From contig NGBS01000598.1 of the NCBI GenBank assembly GCA_002245135.1, positions 1 to 64,000 of the forward strand: a stretch of 64,000 bases of DNA, in the 5' to 3' direction. The position numbers and the translations under genes are program-made. The stretch's first letter is position 1. Every line of letters begins with the position of its first letter. The notes under the pieces were generated by a model. That model saw nothing but the letters and a program-made list of their open reading frames with translations. It did no database searches and was not told where the DNA came from. Positions 1 to 11,949 of the stretch are shown here, piece after piece. This DNA is from Proteromonas lacertae. Taxonomy: Eukaryota; Sar; Bigyra; Opalinata; Proteromonadidae.

Positions 1-3000
1 ATAAAGATGAATTAGAAAGTGAGTTAAATGGATTGAAAGAGCAATTGAATCAATCAAATAGTGATAAAGATGAATTACAGAAGAGTAAAGATGAATTACA
101 AAAGAATAAAGATGAATTAGAAAGTGAGTTAAATGGATTGAAAGAGCAATTGAATCAATCAAATAGTGATAAAGATGAATTACAGAAGAGTAAAGATGAA
201 TTACAAAAGAATAAAGATGAATTAGAAAGTGAGTTAAATGGATTGAAAGAGCAATTGAATCAATCAAATAGTGATAAAGATGAATTACAGAAGAGTAAAG
301 ATGAATTACAAAAGAATAAAGATGAATTGGAAAGTGAGTTAAATGGATTGAAAGAGCAATTGAATCAATCAAATAGTGATAAAGATGAATTACAGAAGAG
401 TAAAGATGAATTACAAAAGAATAAAGATGAATTGAAAGTGAGTTAAATGGATTGAAAGAGCAATTGAATCAATCAAATAGTGATAAAGATGAATTACAGA
501 AGAGTAAAATGAATTACAAAAGAATAAAGATGAATTGGAAAGTGAGTTAAATGGATTGAAAGAGCAATTGAATCAATCAAATAGTGATAAAGATGAATTA
601 CAGAAGAGTAAAGATGAATTACAAAAGAATAAAGATGAATTGGAAAGTGAGTTAAATGGATTGAAAGAGCAATTGAATCAATCAAATAGTGATAAAGATG
701 AATTACAGAAGAGTAAAGATGAATTACAAAAGAATAAAGATGAATTGGAAAGTGAGTTAAATGGATGAAAGAGCAATTGAATCAATCAAATAGTGATAAA
801 GATGAATTACAGAAGAGTAAAGATGAATTACAAAAGAATAAAGATGAATTTGAAAGTGAGTTAAATGGATTGAAAGAGCAATTGAATCAATCAAATAGTG
901 ATAAAGATGAATTACAGAAGAGTAAAGATGAATTACAAAAGAATAAAGATGAATTAGAAAGTGAGTTAAATGGATTGAAAGAGCAATTGAATCAATCAAA
1001 TAGTGATAAAGATGAATTACAGAAGAGTAAAGATGAATTACAAAAGAATAAAGATGAATTAGAAAGTGAGTTAAATGGATTGAAAGAGCAATTGAATCAA
1101 TCAAATAGTGATAAAGATGAATTACAGAAGAGTAAAGATGAATTACAAAGAATAAAGATGAATTAGAAAGTGAGTTAAATGGATTGAAAGAGCAATTGAA
1201 TCAATCAAATAGTGATAAAGATGAATTTAAAGATGAATTACAAAAGAATAAAGATGAATTGAAAGTGAGTTAAATGGATTGAAGAGCAATTGAATCAATC
1301 AAATAGTGATAAAGATGAATTACAGAAGAGTAAAGATGAATTACAAAAGAATAAAGATGAATTAGAAAGTGAGTTAAATGGATTGAAAGAGCAATTGAAT
1401 CAATCAAATAGTGATAAAGATGAATTACAGAAGAGTAAAGAATTACAAAAGAATAAAGATGAATTAGAAAGTGAGTTAAATGGATTGAAAGAGCAATTGA
1501 ATCAATCAAATAGTGATAAAGATGAATTACAGAAGAGTAAAGATGAATTACAAAAGAATAAAGATGAATTAGAAAGTGAGTTAAATGGATTGAAAGAGCA
1601 ATTGAATCAATCAAATAGTGATAAAGATGAATTACAGAAGAGTAAAGATGAATTACAAAAGAATAAAGATGAATTAGAAAGTGAGTTAAATGGATTGAAA
1701 GAGCAATTGAATCAATCAAATAGTGATAAAGATGAATTACAGAAGAGTAAAGATGAATTACAAAAGAATAAAGATGAATTAGAAAGTGAGTTAAATGGAT
1801 TGAAAGAGCAATTGAATCAATCAAATAGTGATAAAGATGAATTACAGAAGAGTAAAGATGAATTACAAAAGAATAAAGATGAATTGGAAAGTGAGTTAAA
1901 TGGATTGAAAGAGCAATTGAATCAATCAAATAGTGATAAAGATGAATTACAGAAGAGTAAAGATGAATTACAAAAGAATAAAGATGAATTAGAAAGTGAG
2001 TTAAATGGATTGAAAGAGCAATTGAATCAATCAAATAGTGATAAAGATGAATTACAGAAGAGTAAAGATGAATTACAAAAGAATAAAGATGAATTAGAAA
2101 GTGAGTTAAATGATTGAAAGAGCAATTGAATCAATCAAATAGTGATAAAGATGAATTACAGAAGAGTAAAGATGAATTACAAAAGAATAAAGATGAATTA
2201 GAAAGTGAGTTAAATGGATTGAAAGAGCAATTGAATCAATCAAATAGTGATAAAGATGAATTACAGAAGAGTAAAGATGAATTACAAAAGAATAAAGATG
2301 AATTAGAAAGTGAGTTAAATGGATTGAAAGAGCAATTGAATCAATCAAATAGTGATAAAGATGAATTACAGAAGAGTAAAGATGAATTACAGCAAGAGTG
2401 ATAAAGATGAATTACAAAGATGAATTACAAAAGATGAATTAGAAAGTGAGTTAAATGGATTGAAAGAGCAATTGAATCAATCAAATAGTGATAAAGATGA
2501 ATTACAGAAGAGTAAAGATGAATTACAAAAGAATAAAGATGAATTAGAAAGTGAGTTAAATGGATTGAAAGCAATTGAATCAATCAAATAGTGATAAAGA
2601 TGAATTACAGAAGAGTAAAGATGAATTACAAAAGAATAAAGATGAATTAGAAAGTGAGTTAAATGGATTGAAAGAGCAATTGAATCAATCAAATAGTGAT
2701 AAAGATGAATTACAGAAGAGTAAAGATGAATTACAAAAGAATAAAGATGAATTAGAAAGTGAGTTAAATGGATTGAAAGAGCAATTGAATCAATCAAATA
2801 GTGATAAAGATGAATTACAGAAGAGTAAAGATGAATTACAAAGAATAAAGATGAATTAGAAAGTGAGTTAAATGGATTGAAAGAGCAATTGAATCAATCA
2901 AATAGTGATAAAGATGAATTACAGAAGAGTAAAGATGAATTACAAAAGAATAAAGATGAATTAGAAAGTGAGTTAAATGGATTGAAAGAGCAATTGAATC

Positions 3001-6000
3001 AATCAAAGTGATAAAGATGAATTACAGAAGAGTAAAGATGAATTACAAAAGAATAAAGATGAATTGGAAAGTGAGTTAAATGGATTGAAAGAGCAATTGA
3101 ATCAATCAAATAGTGATAAAGATGAATTACAGAAGAGTAAAGATGAATTACAAAAGAATAAAGATGAATTAGAAAGTGAGTTAAATGGATTGAAAGAGCA
3201 ATTGAATCAATCAAATAGTGATAAAGATGAATTACAGAAGAGTAAAGATGAATTACAAAAGAATAAAGATGAATTGGAAAGTGAGTTAAATGGATTGAAA
3301 GAGCAATTGAATCAATCAAATAGTGATAAAGATGAATTACAGAAGAGTAAAGATGAATTACAAAAGAATAAAGATGAATTAGAAAGTGAGTTAAATGGAT
3401 TGAAAGAGCAATTGAATCAATCAAATAGTGATAAAGATGAATTACAGAAGAGTAAAGATGAATTACAAAAGAATAAAGATGAATTGGAAAGTGAGTTAAA
3501 TGGATTGAAAGAGCAATTGAATCAATCAAATAGTGATAAAGATGAATTACAGAAGAGTAAAGATGAATTACAAAAGAATAAAGATGAATTAGAAAGTGAG
3601 TTAAATGGATTGAAAGAGCAATTGAATCAATCAAATAGTGATAAAGATGAATTACAGAAGAGTAAAGATGAATTACAAAAGAATAAAGATGAATTGGAAA
3701 GTGAGTTAAATGGATTGAAAGAGCAATTGAATCAATCAAATAGTGATAAAGATGAATTACAGAAGAGTAAAGATGAATTACAAAAGAATAAAGATGAATT
3801 AGAAAGTGAGTTAAATGGATTGAAAGAGCAATTGAATCAATCAAATAGTGATAAAGATGAATTACAGAAGAGTAAAGATGAATTACAAAAGAATAAAGAT
3901 GAATTGAGAAAGTGAGTTAAATGGATTGAAAGAGCAATTGAATCAATCAAATAGTGATAAAGATGAATTACAGAAGAGTAAAGATTGAATTACAAAAGAA
4001 TAAAGATGAATTAGGAAAGTGAGTTAAATGGATTGAAAGAGCAATTGAATCAATCAAATAGTGATAAAGATGAATTACAGAAGAGTAAAGATGAATTACA
4101 AAAGAATAAAGATGAATTAGAAAGTGAGTTAAATGGATTGAAAGAGCAATTGAATCAATCAAATAGTGATAAAGATGAATTACAGAAGAGTAAAGATGAA
4201 TTACAAAAGAATAAAGATGAATTAGAAAGTGAGTTAAATGGATTGAAAGAGCAATTGAATCAATCAAATAGTGATAAAGATGAATTACAGAAGAGTAAAG
4301 ATGAATTACAAAAGAATAAAGATGAATTAGAAAGTGAGTTAAATGGATTGAAAGAGCAATTGAATCAATCAAATAGTGATAAAGATGAATTACAGAAGAG
4401 TAAAGATGAATTACAAAAGAATAAAGATGAATTAGAAAGTGAGTTAAATGGATTGAAAGAGCAATTGAATCAATCAAATAGTGATAAAGATGAATTACAG
4501 AAGAGTAAAGATGAATTACAAAAGAATAAAGATGAATTAGAAAGTGAGTTAAATGGATTGAAAGAGCAATTGAATCAATCAAATAGTGATAAAGATGAAT
4601 TACAGAAGAGTAAAGATGAATTACAAAAGAATAAAGATGAATTAGAAAGTGAGTTAAATGGATTGAAAGAGCAATTGAATCAATCAAATAGTGATAAAGA
4701 TGAATTACAGAAGAGTAAAGATGAATTACAAAAGAATAAAGATGAATTAGAAAGTGAGTTAAATGGATTGAAAGAGCAATTGAATCAATCAAATAGTGAT
4801 AAAGATGAATTACAGAAGAGTAAAGATGAATTACAAAAGAATAAAGATGAATTAGAAAGTGGAGTTAAATGGATTGAAAGAGCAATTGAATCAATCAAAT
4901 AGTGATAAAGATGAATTACAGAAGAGTAAAGATGAATTACAAAAGAATAAAGATGATTGGAAAGTGAGTTAAATGATGAAAGAGCAATTGAATCAATCAA
5001 ATAGTGATAAGATGAATTACAGTGAATTACAAAAGAATAAAGATGAATTAGAAAGTGAGTTAAATGGATTGAAAGAGCAATTGAATCAATCAAATAGTGA
5101 TAAAGATGAATTACAGAAGAGTAAAGATGAATTACAAAAGAATAAAGATGAATTGGAAAGTGAGTTAAATGGATTGAAAGAGCAATTGAATCAATCAAAT
5201 AGTGATAAAGATGAATTACAGAAGAGTAAAGATGAATTACAAAAGAATAAAGATGAATTAGGAAAGTGGAGTTAAATGGATTGAAAGAGCAATTGAATCA
5301 ATCAAATAGTGATAAAGATGAATTACAGAAGAGTAAAGATGAATTACAAAAGAATAAAGATGAATTAGAAAGTGAGTTAAATGGATTGAAAGAGCAATTG
5401 AATCAATCAAATAGTGATAAAGATGAATTACAGAAGAAGTAAAGATGAATTACAAAAGAATAAAGATGAATTAGAAAGTGAGTTAAATGGATTGAAAAGA
5501 GCAATTGAATCAATCAAATAGTGATAAAGATGAATTACCAGAAGAGTAAAGATGAATTACAAAAGAATAAAGATGAATTAGAAAGTGAGTTAAATGGATT
5601 GAAAGAGCAATTGAATCAATCAAATAGTGATAAAGATGAATTACAGAAGAGTAAAGATGAATTACAAAAAGAATAAAGATGAATTAGAAAGTGAGTTAAA
5701 TGGATTGAAAGAGCAATTGAATCAATCAAATAGTGATAAAGATGAATTACAGAAGAGTAAAGATGAATTACAAAAGAATAAAGATGAATGAGAAAGTGAG
5801 TTAAATGGATTGAAAGAGCAATTGAATCAATCAAATAGTGATAAAGATGAATTACAGAAGGAGTAAAGATGAATTACAAAAGAATAAAGATGAATTGAAA
5901 GTGAGTTAAAATGGATTGAAAGAGCAATTGAATCAATCAAATAGTGATAAAGATGAATTACAGAAGAGTAAAGATGAATTACAAAAGAATAAAGATGAAT

Positions 6001-6960
6001 TGGAAAGTGAGTTAAATGGATTGAAAGAGCAATTGAATCAATCAAATAGTGATAAAGATGAATTACAGAAGAGTAAAGATGAATTACAAAAGAATAAAGA
6101 TGAATTGAAAGTGAGTTAAATGGATTGAAAGAGCAATTGAATCAATCAAATAGTGATAAAGATGAATTACAGAAGAGTAAAGATGAATTACAAAAGAATA
6201 AAGATGAATTGGAAAGTGAGTTAAATGGATTGAAAGAGCAATTGAATCAATCAAATAGTGATAAAGATGAATTACAGAAGAGTAAAGATGAATTACAAAA
6301 GAATAAAGATGAATTAGAAAGTGAGTTAAATGGATTGAAAGAGCAATTGAATCAATCAAATAGTGATAAAGATGAATTACAGAAGAGTAAAGATGAATTA
6401 CAAAAGAATAAAGATGAATTGGAAAGTGAGTTAAATGGATTGAAAGAGCAATTGAATCAATCAAATAGTGATAAAGATGAATTACAGAAGAGTAAAGATG
6501 AATTACAAAAGAATAAAGATGAATTGGAAAGTGAGTTAAATGGATTGAAAGAGCAATTGAATCAATCAAATAGTGATAAAGATGAATTACAGAAGAGTAA
6601 AGATGAATTACAAAAGAATAAAGATGAATTAGAAAGTGAGTTAAATGGATTGAAAGAGCAATTGAATCAATCAAATAGTGATAAAGATGAATTACAGAAG
6701 AGTAAAGATGAATTACAAAAGAATAAAGATGAATTGGAAAGTGAGTTAAATGGATTGAAAGAGCAATTGAATCAATCAAATAGTGATAAAGATGAATTAC
6801 AGAAGAGTAAAGATGAATTACAAAAGAATAAAGATGAATTAGAAAGTGAGTTAAATGGATTGAAAGAGCAATTGAATCAATCAAATAGTGATAAAGATGA
6901 ATTACAGAAGAGTAAAGATGAATTACAAAAGAATAAAGATGAATTGGAAAGTGAGTTAAA
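1..6960 (+). repeat. 105-bp tandem repeat array (about 66 copies)
   Basis: A 105-bp unit is repeated head to tail from the window edge to about 6960, where unique coding sequence begins. Each unit encodes 35 residues that start LKEQLNQSNSDKDELQ and end LESELNG. Copies are nearly identical. The commonest difference is a silent TTA/TTG Leu codon before GAAAGTGAG. Several copies have 1-bp deletions or insertions (for example near 431, 508, 764, 1148, 2111, 2568, 3005, 3905, 5437 and 5860), and a few have larger rearrangements near 1226 and 2392-2435. The array starts outside the window, so the copy number is a minimum. Confidence 0.97.
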
Positions 6961-7793
6961 GAAATATGTAGTAAATAACAATCGTTACTACTGTGAATTA
7001 GAAATGGATTTATGCTTATGGAAAAATGAAAATAACAAAATGAATAAAGAAAGTGATGATTATGTTACATGTAATGAAGATTCAAAAATAGAAATAAAAA
7101 ATCAACTTAATAAAATGATAAAATTACAAGATGAAATAATGGATTTGAAAAGAAAATTGGAAAAAATAAATCAAGAAAAAAGATGATTTATTAAAAGACG
7201 AAATGAAATTAGAAAAAGAACTAAATAAAATTCAATCAAATAGGTTAGAAGTAGAAAACAATTTAGATATTATGACTGAAGAAATATATTGTGAATTTCA
7301 TTATCCGATAATACCAAACTACGATATTGAACAATACAAAATCAATTATGACTTAGGAATTGAAGAAATGATGGATGAATATGAGAATATAAGAGATTTA
7401 TTATCATTAGATTTAGACAAGTTATATGATTTTGAAAGAGTATATAGTACTTTACTATTGAATTATTCTGAAAGATCTCAAGCACTAATTGATGAAAAAG
7501 AAAGAGTAGAGACTTTAGAAGCAGATAATAAACTGTTAGAGAACAGAATAAAAGAATGTGATAGAGAAAATAAAGAAAAATTGGAGGAATTATCACAGAG
7601 TAGAACTGATGCTGTTAAATCTACAATTCAAGAGTCTATTAATAATCAAATGGCTCAATTATCAAATCAACTGAATAATGTGACTGAGAAATGTGAAAAT
7701 TATAGAAAACAAGCTGAAAAATATAAGAAGAAATATGAAAATGCAAGGAAATCATTTGAACAACTTACTAAGATTATACAAACCAAAAATTAA
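1..7793 (+). CDS. Giant repetitive coiled-coil protein, 3' part (5' end outside window)
   Basis: This is the C-terminal part of a very long coiled-coil protein. The repeat portion is Leu/Lys/Glu/Asp/Gln-rich with Leu at heptad positions. The 35-residue unit equals five heptads, so the coil register is kept from copy to copy. Past 6960 the protein continues with non-repetitive sequence, also mostly coiled coil, with a small divergent segment (CEFHYPIIPNYD region, about 7290-7330), and ends at a TAA at 7791-7793. The frame changes at a run of six A at 7176-7181; one A fewer restores a continuous NQEKDDLLKDEMKLEKEL reading, so a homopolymer error is likely. Similar indels break the repeat part. 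A role as a cytoskeletal, scaffold or surface-filament protein is inference only; I do not recognise a named family. Confidence 0.8.
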
Positions 7794-7922
7794 AAAATTA
7801 AATCATATATATTGTTATTTGACATTTTGGGGTAGTTTATTAAGAATAAAGAAAACAAAATCATTAACAAAAAAGAAAAAGCTCATAATCTCAAATATTA
7901 TTATTATTATTATTCCCATTCT

Positions 7923-9378
7923 TTACAACATTCCACAATCACTAATAATAACTGGAATAGTTGGTTTATCATCTTTAACCTCAACACTCTCAATCTTCTT
8001 CACAACATCCATACCATTAATTACTTTACCAAATACAACATGTTTACCATTCAAATGTGAAGGAGTACTTGTAGTAATAAAGAATTGACTTCCATTTGTA
8101 TTTGGACCACTATTAGCCATAGCCAATAAACCTTCTTCCTTGAAATTCAATTTGAAGTTTTCATCATCGAATTTACCTCCATATATTGATATACTGCCTG
8201 TTCCATCGCCATTAATTATATCACCTCCTTGAATCATGAAGTCTTTAATTACTCTGTGGAAGGAACAGCCTTTATAACTCAATTGATGACCATCCTGTTC
8301 GCCTTTTTCGCCTGTAATCATACATCTGAAATTTTCTACTGTTTTTGGTGCAATATTTTCGTACAATTCCAATTCAATTCTTCCTAAATCATTCTCTCCC
8401 TGTTGGATATTCATAAATACTTTTGGATTTTTCTCACTGTGTGGATCAACTATATCTTCTTGATCATCGTATAATGACACTTTTTTGAACATTCCACCAA
8501 ATACACTCTTTTCCTTCTGTTTTTGCTCTTTTATTTTCTCTTTTAATAGATTATATTCATCATGAATGCTTTTATTCTTTGGATCTAATTTTGCAGCTTT
8601 AATTAAATCAGTTTTGGCTTCATCATACATACCAAAGGAAGTATAAGCACTACCACGTCTAAATAAGGCCTTTACATTATTTTCATCTTTTTTAAGTACC
8701 TCAGTACACTTGTTTATAGCATCTCCGTAATCTTTTACTTTCAAATCACACATAGCAATATTTAAATTCAATGTAATATATAAGTCTTTATTTTCATCTG
8801 AATTCTCTACATAACTTACTCCATCTTTGTAAATTGTGATTGCTTCTTGATATTTTCCTGCTTTGAATAAATCATTACCTTCTGTCTTTGCTTTTGTTGC
8901 TTCTTCTTTCTTTTCTTCATCATTCATTTCCCATTTTTCTTTCTTCTTTGGATGGAAGTCGATTAACTCTACTTCAAACTCTAATGTAGCATCTGGTGGA
9001 ATATTTGGTGGACTACCAGCTTTTCCATATGCATAATCTGATTTACAAGTCAAAATTGCTTTTTCACCTTTTTTCATGGTTGCAAAACCTTCATCCCAAC
9101 CCTTAATTACTTGTCCATTTCCCAAAACGAATTTGAATGGTTCATTTCTATCAACAGAAGAATCAAATTTTGTGCCATCTAGCAAACGGCCAGTATAATG
9201 TGCTAAAAACAAAATAGAGCAATTGAATATATACCAACAATTTCAAATCCTTTGGTTGGAAGTTCGCCTGAACCTTCTTGTAAGATCTTCTTCACAACAC
9301 CACCATCAGGTGTTACATTTACAATCTATACAATAAAAATAAAATTTTGATAATAAATACATTTTCAGAATCAGACAT
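7923..9378 (-). CDS. Dual-family immunophilin FKBP-TPR-cyclophilin (FCBP type)
   Basis: This gene encodes a protein with two peptidyl-prolyl cis-trans isomerase domains of unrelated families. Three exons are inferred: ATG at 9378-9376 (MSDSEN), a 35-bp intron, a second exon ([20 protein letters not shown]...), a 32-bp intron, then one long exon. Order: an FKBP domain at the N-terminus ([48 protein letters not shown]), three TPR units in the middle ([46 protein letters not shown]), and a full cyclophilin domain ([31 protein letters not shown]). Such FKBP-TPR-cyclophilin proteins are known from a few single-celled eukaryotes such as Toxoplasma. TPRs suggest Hsp90/Hsp70 binding; no signal peptide is seen, so cytosol or nucleus is likely. 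The family call is firm; client proteins are unknown. Confidence 0.93.
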
Positions 9379-9402
9379 TGTGAGTAAAAATAAAAATTCT
9401 TT

Positions 9403-9588
9403 TTAAAAATCGAAAATTCTAGAACAATCGAGTATATTCTTTATTGAATGTAATGCTTTTGGATTTTTACAATTCAGAATGACAAAAAAATCCCTTATGG
9501 TTTGCATAAATGTAGAGAGTGAATCAAAGCAGATATTTGAAGATCTTTCTGTAAACATGTAATTTAATAGATTATTGTACTTCCCCAT
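9403..9588 (-). CDS. Small hypothetical protein (61 aa)
   Basis: An uninterrupted 61-codon frame sits alone between the immunophilin start and the Nop9-like gene. The product has mixed composition with three Cys and is not low-complexity, unlike most chance ORFs here. I recognise no family. An internal GTAC...ACAG pair could also be read as an intron, so the frame may be chance or part of a 5' UTR. Confidence 0.3.
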   Translation of the reverse strand: MGKYNNLLNYMFTERSSNICFDSLSTFMQTIRDFFVILNCKNPKALHSIKNILDCSRIFDF

Positions 9589-9688
9589 ATACTAAAACAT
9601 ATTTCTGTGTAAATTAATAAAATGAAAGAGAAAAATAAGAAAATTATTTCTATTTGGCTTGTTTGAGGTTTGATTCATAATTTTTATC

Positions 9689-11843
9689 ATGTCAGAAAGC
9701 GAAAGCGATAGTGATGGAACTGATTCGGAAACTATGTCTTCGCCTGTAGGTGAAGTGAAAGATGAAATATATCAAAAATCTACGAAGAAAATATCAGTTT
9801 CAGTAATGTAAACTCTAATTTCATCTAATTAATAGTCATACTCTTCGTCCAAAACCTCCAGCAGAAAAGTTAATAAAGTATATGATAGAGTTAGGAACAT
9901 TGCTTGAAAATACAGATGATGAAGAAGAAAAAGCGATATTAATACAAAATGCAAACAATGAAATAAGAGGAATGGAAGTGTCACTCTCATGTGAAAAGAA
10001 TTGCAGCTTTATTATACAGATTCTACTTGAAAATTCAGGAGTTTATCAATTATATCAATATTTAGAATATTCATATGATTTTATGAATCATTTATTAACA
10101 GATCCATACGCTTCTCATGTAATGGAAACAATATTTCGTCTAATTAATGATTTTCTCTCAAAAGGCTTCTGTGGGTATAGAAGAGGTGGATATAGTGAAG
10201 AAGAACGTGCACAAAACCAATCAATAACCTCAGAACAAATAGTGGAAGCAGTATCAAAGATAATTGAAAAGATTTGTGGTAATATAGCTTTAATAGCTTC
10301 AGATTCATGTGGATGTCATGTATTATAATATATTTATTAATAAAAATATAGTCGTTACGAACATTATTATTGTTATTGACAGGTAAACCATTGAATAATA
10401 AAGATCCACTAAATGTAACAAAATATATTTTTTTAAATATAATTTTTAAATAGAAACAATCCAATTCATCAATTTTGAAATTATTCTCTAATCAATATGC
10501 AATTATCGTAAAAGAGATTTTATCATTATCATATTATGATTTATATAGATTAGTAACACAAATTGTATATTTCTTTTTTTATTATTAATAGAATGCTTCA
10601 ATAATATTACAATATATAATCCAATTATCACCAAATAAATTGAAAAATGAATTAATTTCATTAATAATTGAAGGAAATGAAGATAATATTCCGCCAATAC
10701 AATCATGGTATAATATATATTATTATTATTATTATTTTGTAATAGGATATGTGATACTTATGGTAGTCACGTATTAGAATGTATTCTACAATATTGCAGT
10801 GATGAAATATTTGAAATAATATTCATCAATTATGGTAAAAATCGATTATTAGATTTATCCAAAGATCCATTAGCCAATTACTTCATTCAGAAATTATTGG
10901 TTTATTGTCGAACACAGAAGCAAGTCTCAAGATGCAGTCATGAACTAAGGCCGTTTATATCTCAATTATTACCAACCAAACCAGGTGTAGTAGTTGCATT
11001 ATTGGATATTAGTAGGAAATTTGATGTGAAAATGGATAAGATATATCATGATATAATGTCAATATTAAATCCAACTAATGAAGGAGGAAGTAATATTGAA
11101 AAAGATGTGCTGAACAATATATTGTATTATAATTCAAAATATGTATAATATTATATTATATTGGTTTTATTTTTATTTTTATTTTTAAAATAGAATCAAA
11201 TAAATCCTCATTCTGCTTCATTAGTTGCTTCATTGTTATTATATCCACGAACATATTCACAGGAATTAAGAAAGGAATGGTTTAATAAAGATGATGATTA
11301 TTTTGTAAAGATTTGTACTGATAAAATAACCAGTAAGAATTTGATGGAGAAAATAATGATTGAAAATGGTGAAGATGTTGATTATTTCAAACTAAAAACT
11401 GTTAAAAGAATATGTGTATGATATATAATATATTACTACTATTATTATTAGAATAAAATATTACAAATTGCTTTAAATGTCTATGGTAATTTTGTAATAG
11501 AAAAAGCATTTACATTTAACAATAATATACAAATAAAAGTATTTAAAATTATTTATATTTTGAATAGTATAAAATAGCTTCAAGTTTATTAAAGATTGAA
11601 AAACAACTGAGTAGTAATAAAATAGGAAAGAATTTAATCAGTTTAGTCAATTTGAAGATGTTGTATGAAGGAAAACAAGTGTGGATTAAGAATATGGAAA
11701 AGAGTATAGATAAACAAGTTGAATTAACCGAAAATAAAAAGAAACGAAAGAATGATGAGAAAGATGAAAAGATGAATAATAAAAAAGCTAAAGTCAATCA
11801 AAATGTGGTTAATGATTTTATGAAATCAAATGGATTTTATTAA
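9689..11843 (+). CDS. Nop9-like Pumilio-repeat protein
   Basis: A multi-exon gene with about nine exons separated by introns of 28-50 bp (for example 10325-10351, 10737-10745 acceptor region, 11142-11192, 11419-11451). The start codon is at 9689 (MSESESDSDGTD). After an acidic Ser-rich N-terminus comes the sequence HTLRPKPPAEKLIKYMIELG followed by EEEKAILIQNANNEIRGMEVSLSCEKNCSFI, which resembles the beginning of Nop9. Degenerate Puf repeats follow: DPYASHVMETI, SDSCGCHVL, CDTYGSHVLECIL, DPLANYFIQKLL and NVYGNFVIEKAF. The end is Lys-rich (KKKRKNDEKDEKMNNKKAK), fitting a nucleolar protein. Nop9 binds the 20S pre-rRNA during small-subunit ribosome assembly. Assignment to Nop9 rather than another Puf protein rests on the N-terminal resemblance and the spread-out repeats. 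Confidence 0.8.
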
Positions 11844-11949
11844 AGTCTTATCTTTGTTGTTTTTGTTATTGTTTTATTCTATATAAACAAAATAACATAT
11901 TTATATGTATAATATAATAATATATAATAGAAATTAATCAATTGGCAAT

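Noticed and set aside
494-5198. Long minus-strand ORFs across the 105-bp array (up to 281 codons, reading IDSIALSIHLTHF repeats)
   Set aside because: They are shadows of the plus-strand repeat. A 105-bp unit is a multiple of three, so a frame without stops in one copy stays open in all. The plus frame continues into unique coiled-coil coding sequence, while the minus frame does not lead anywhere.
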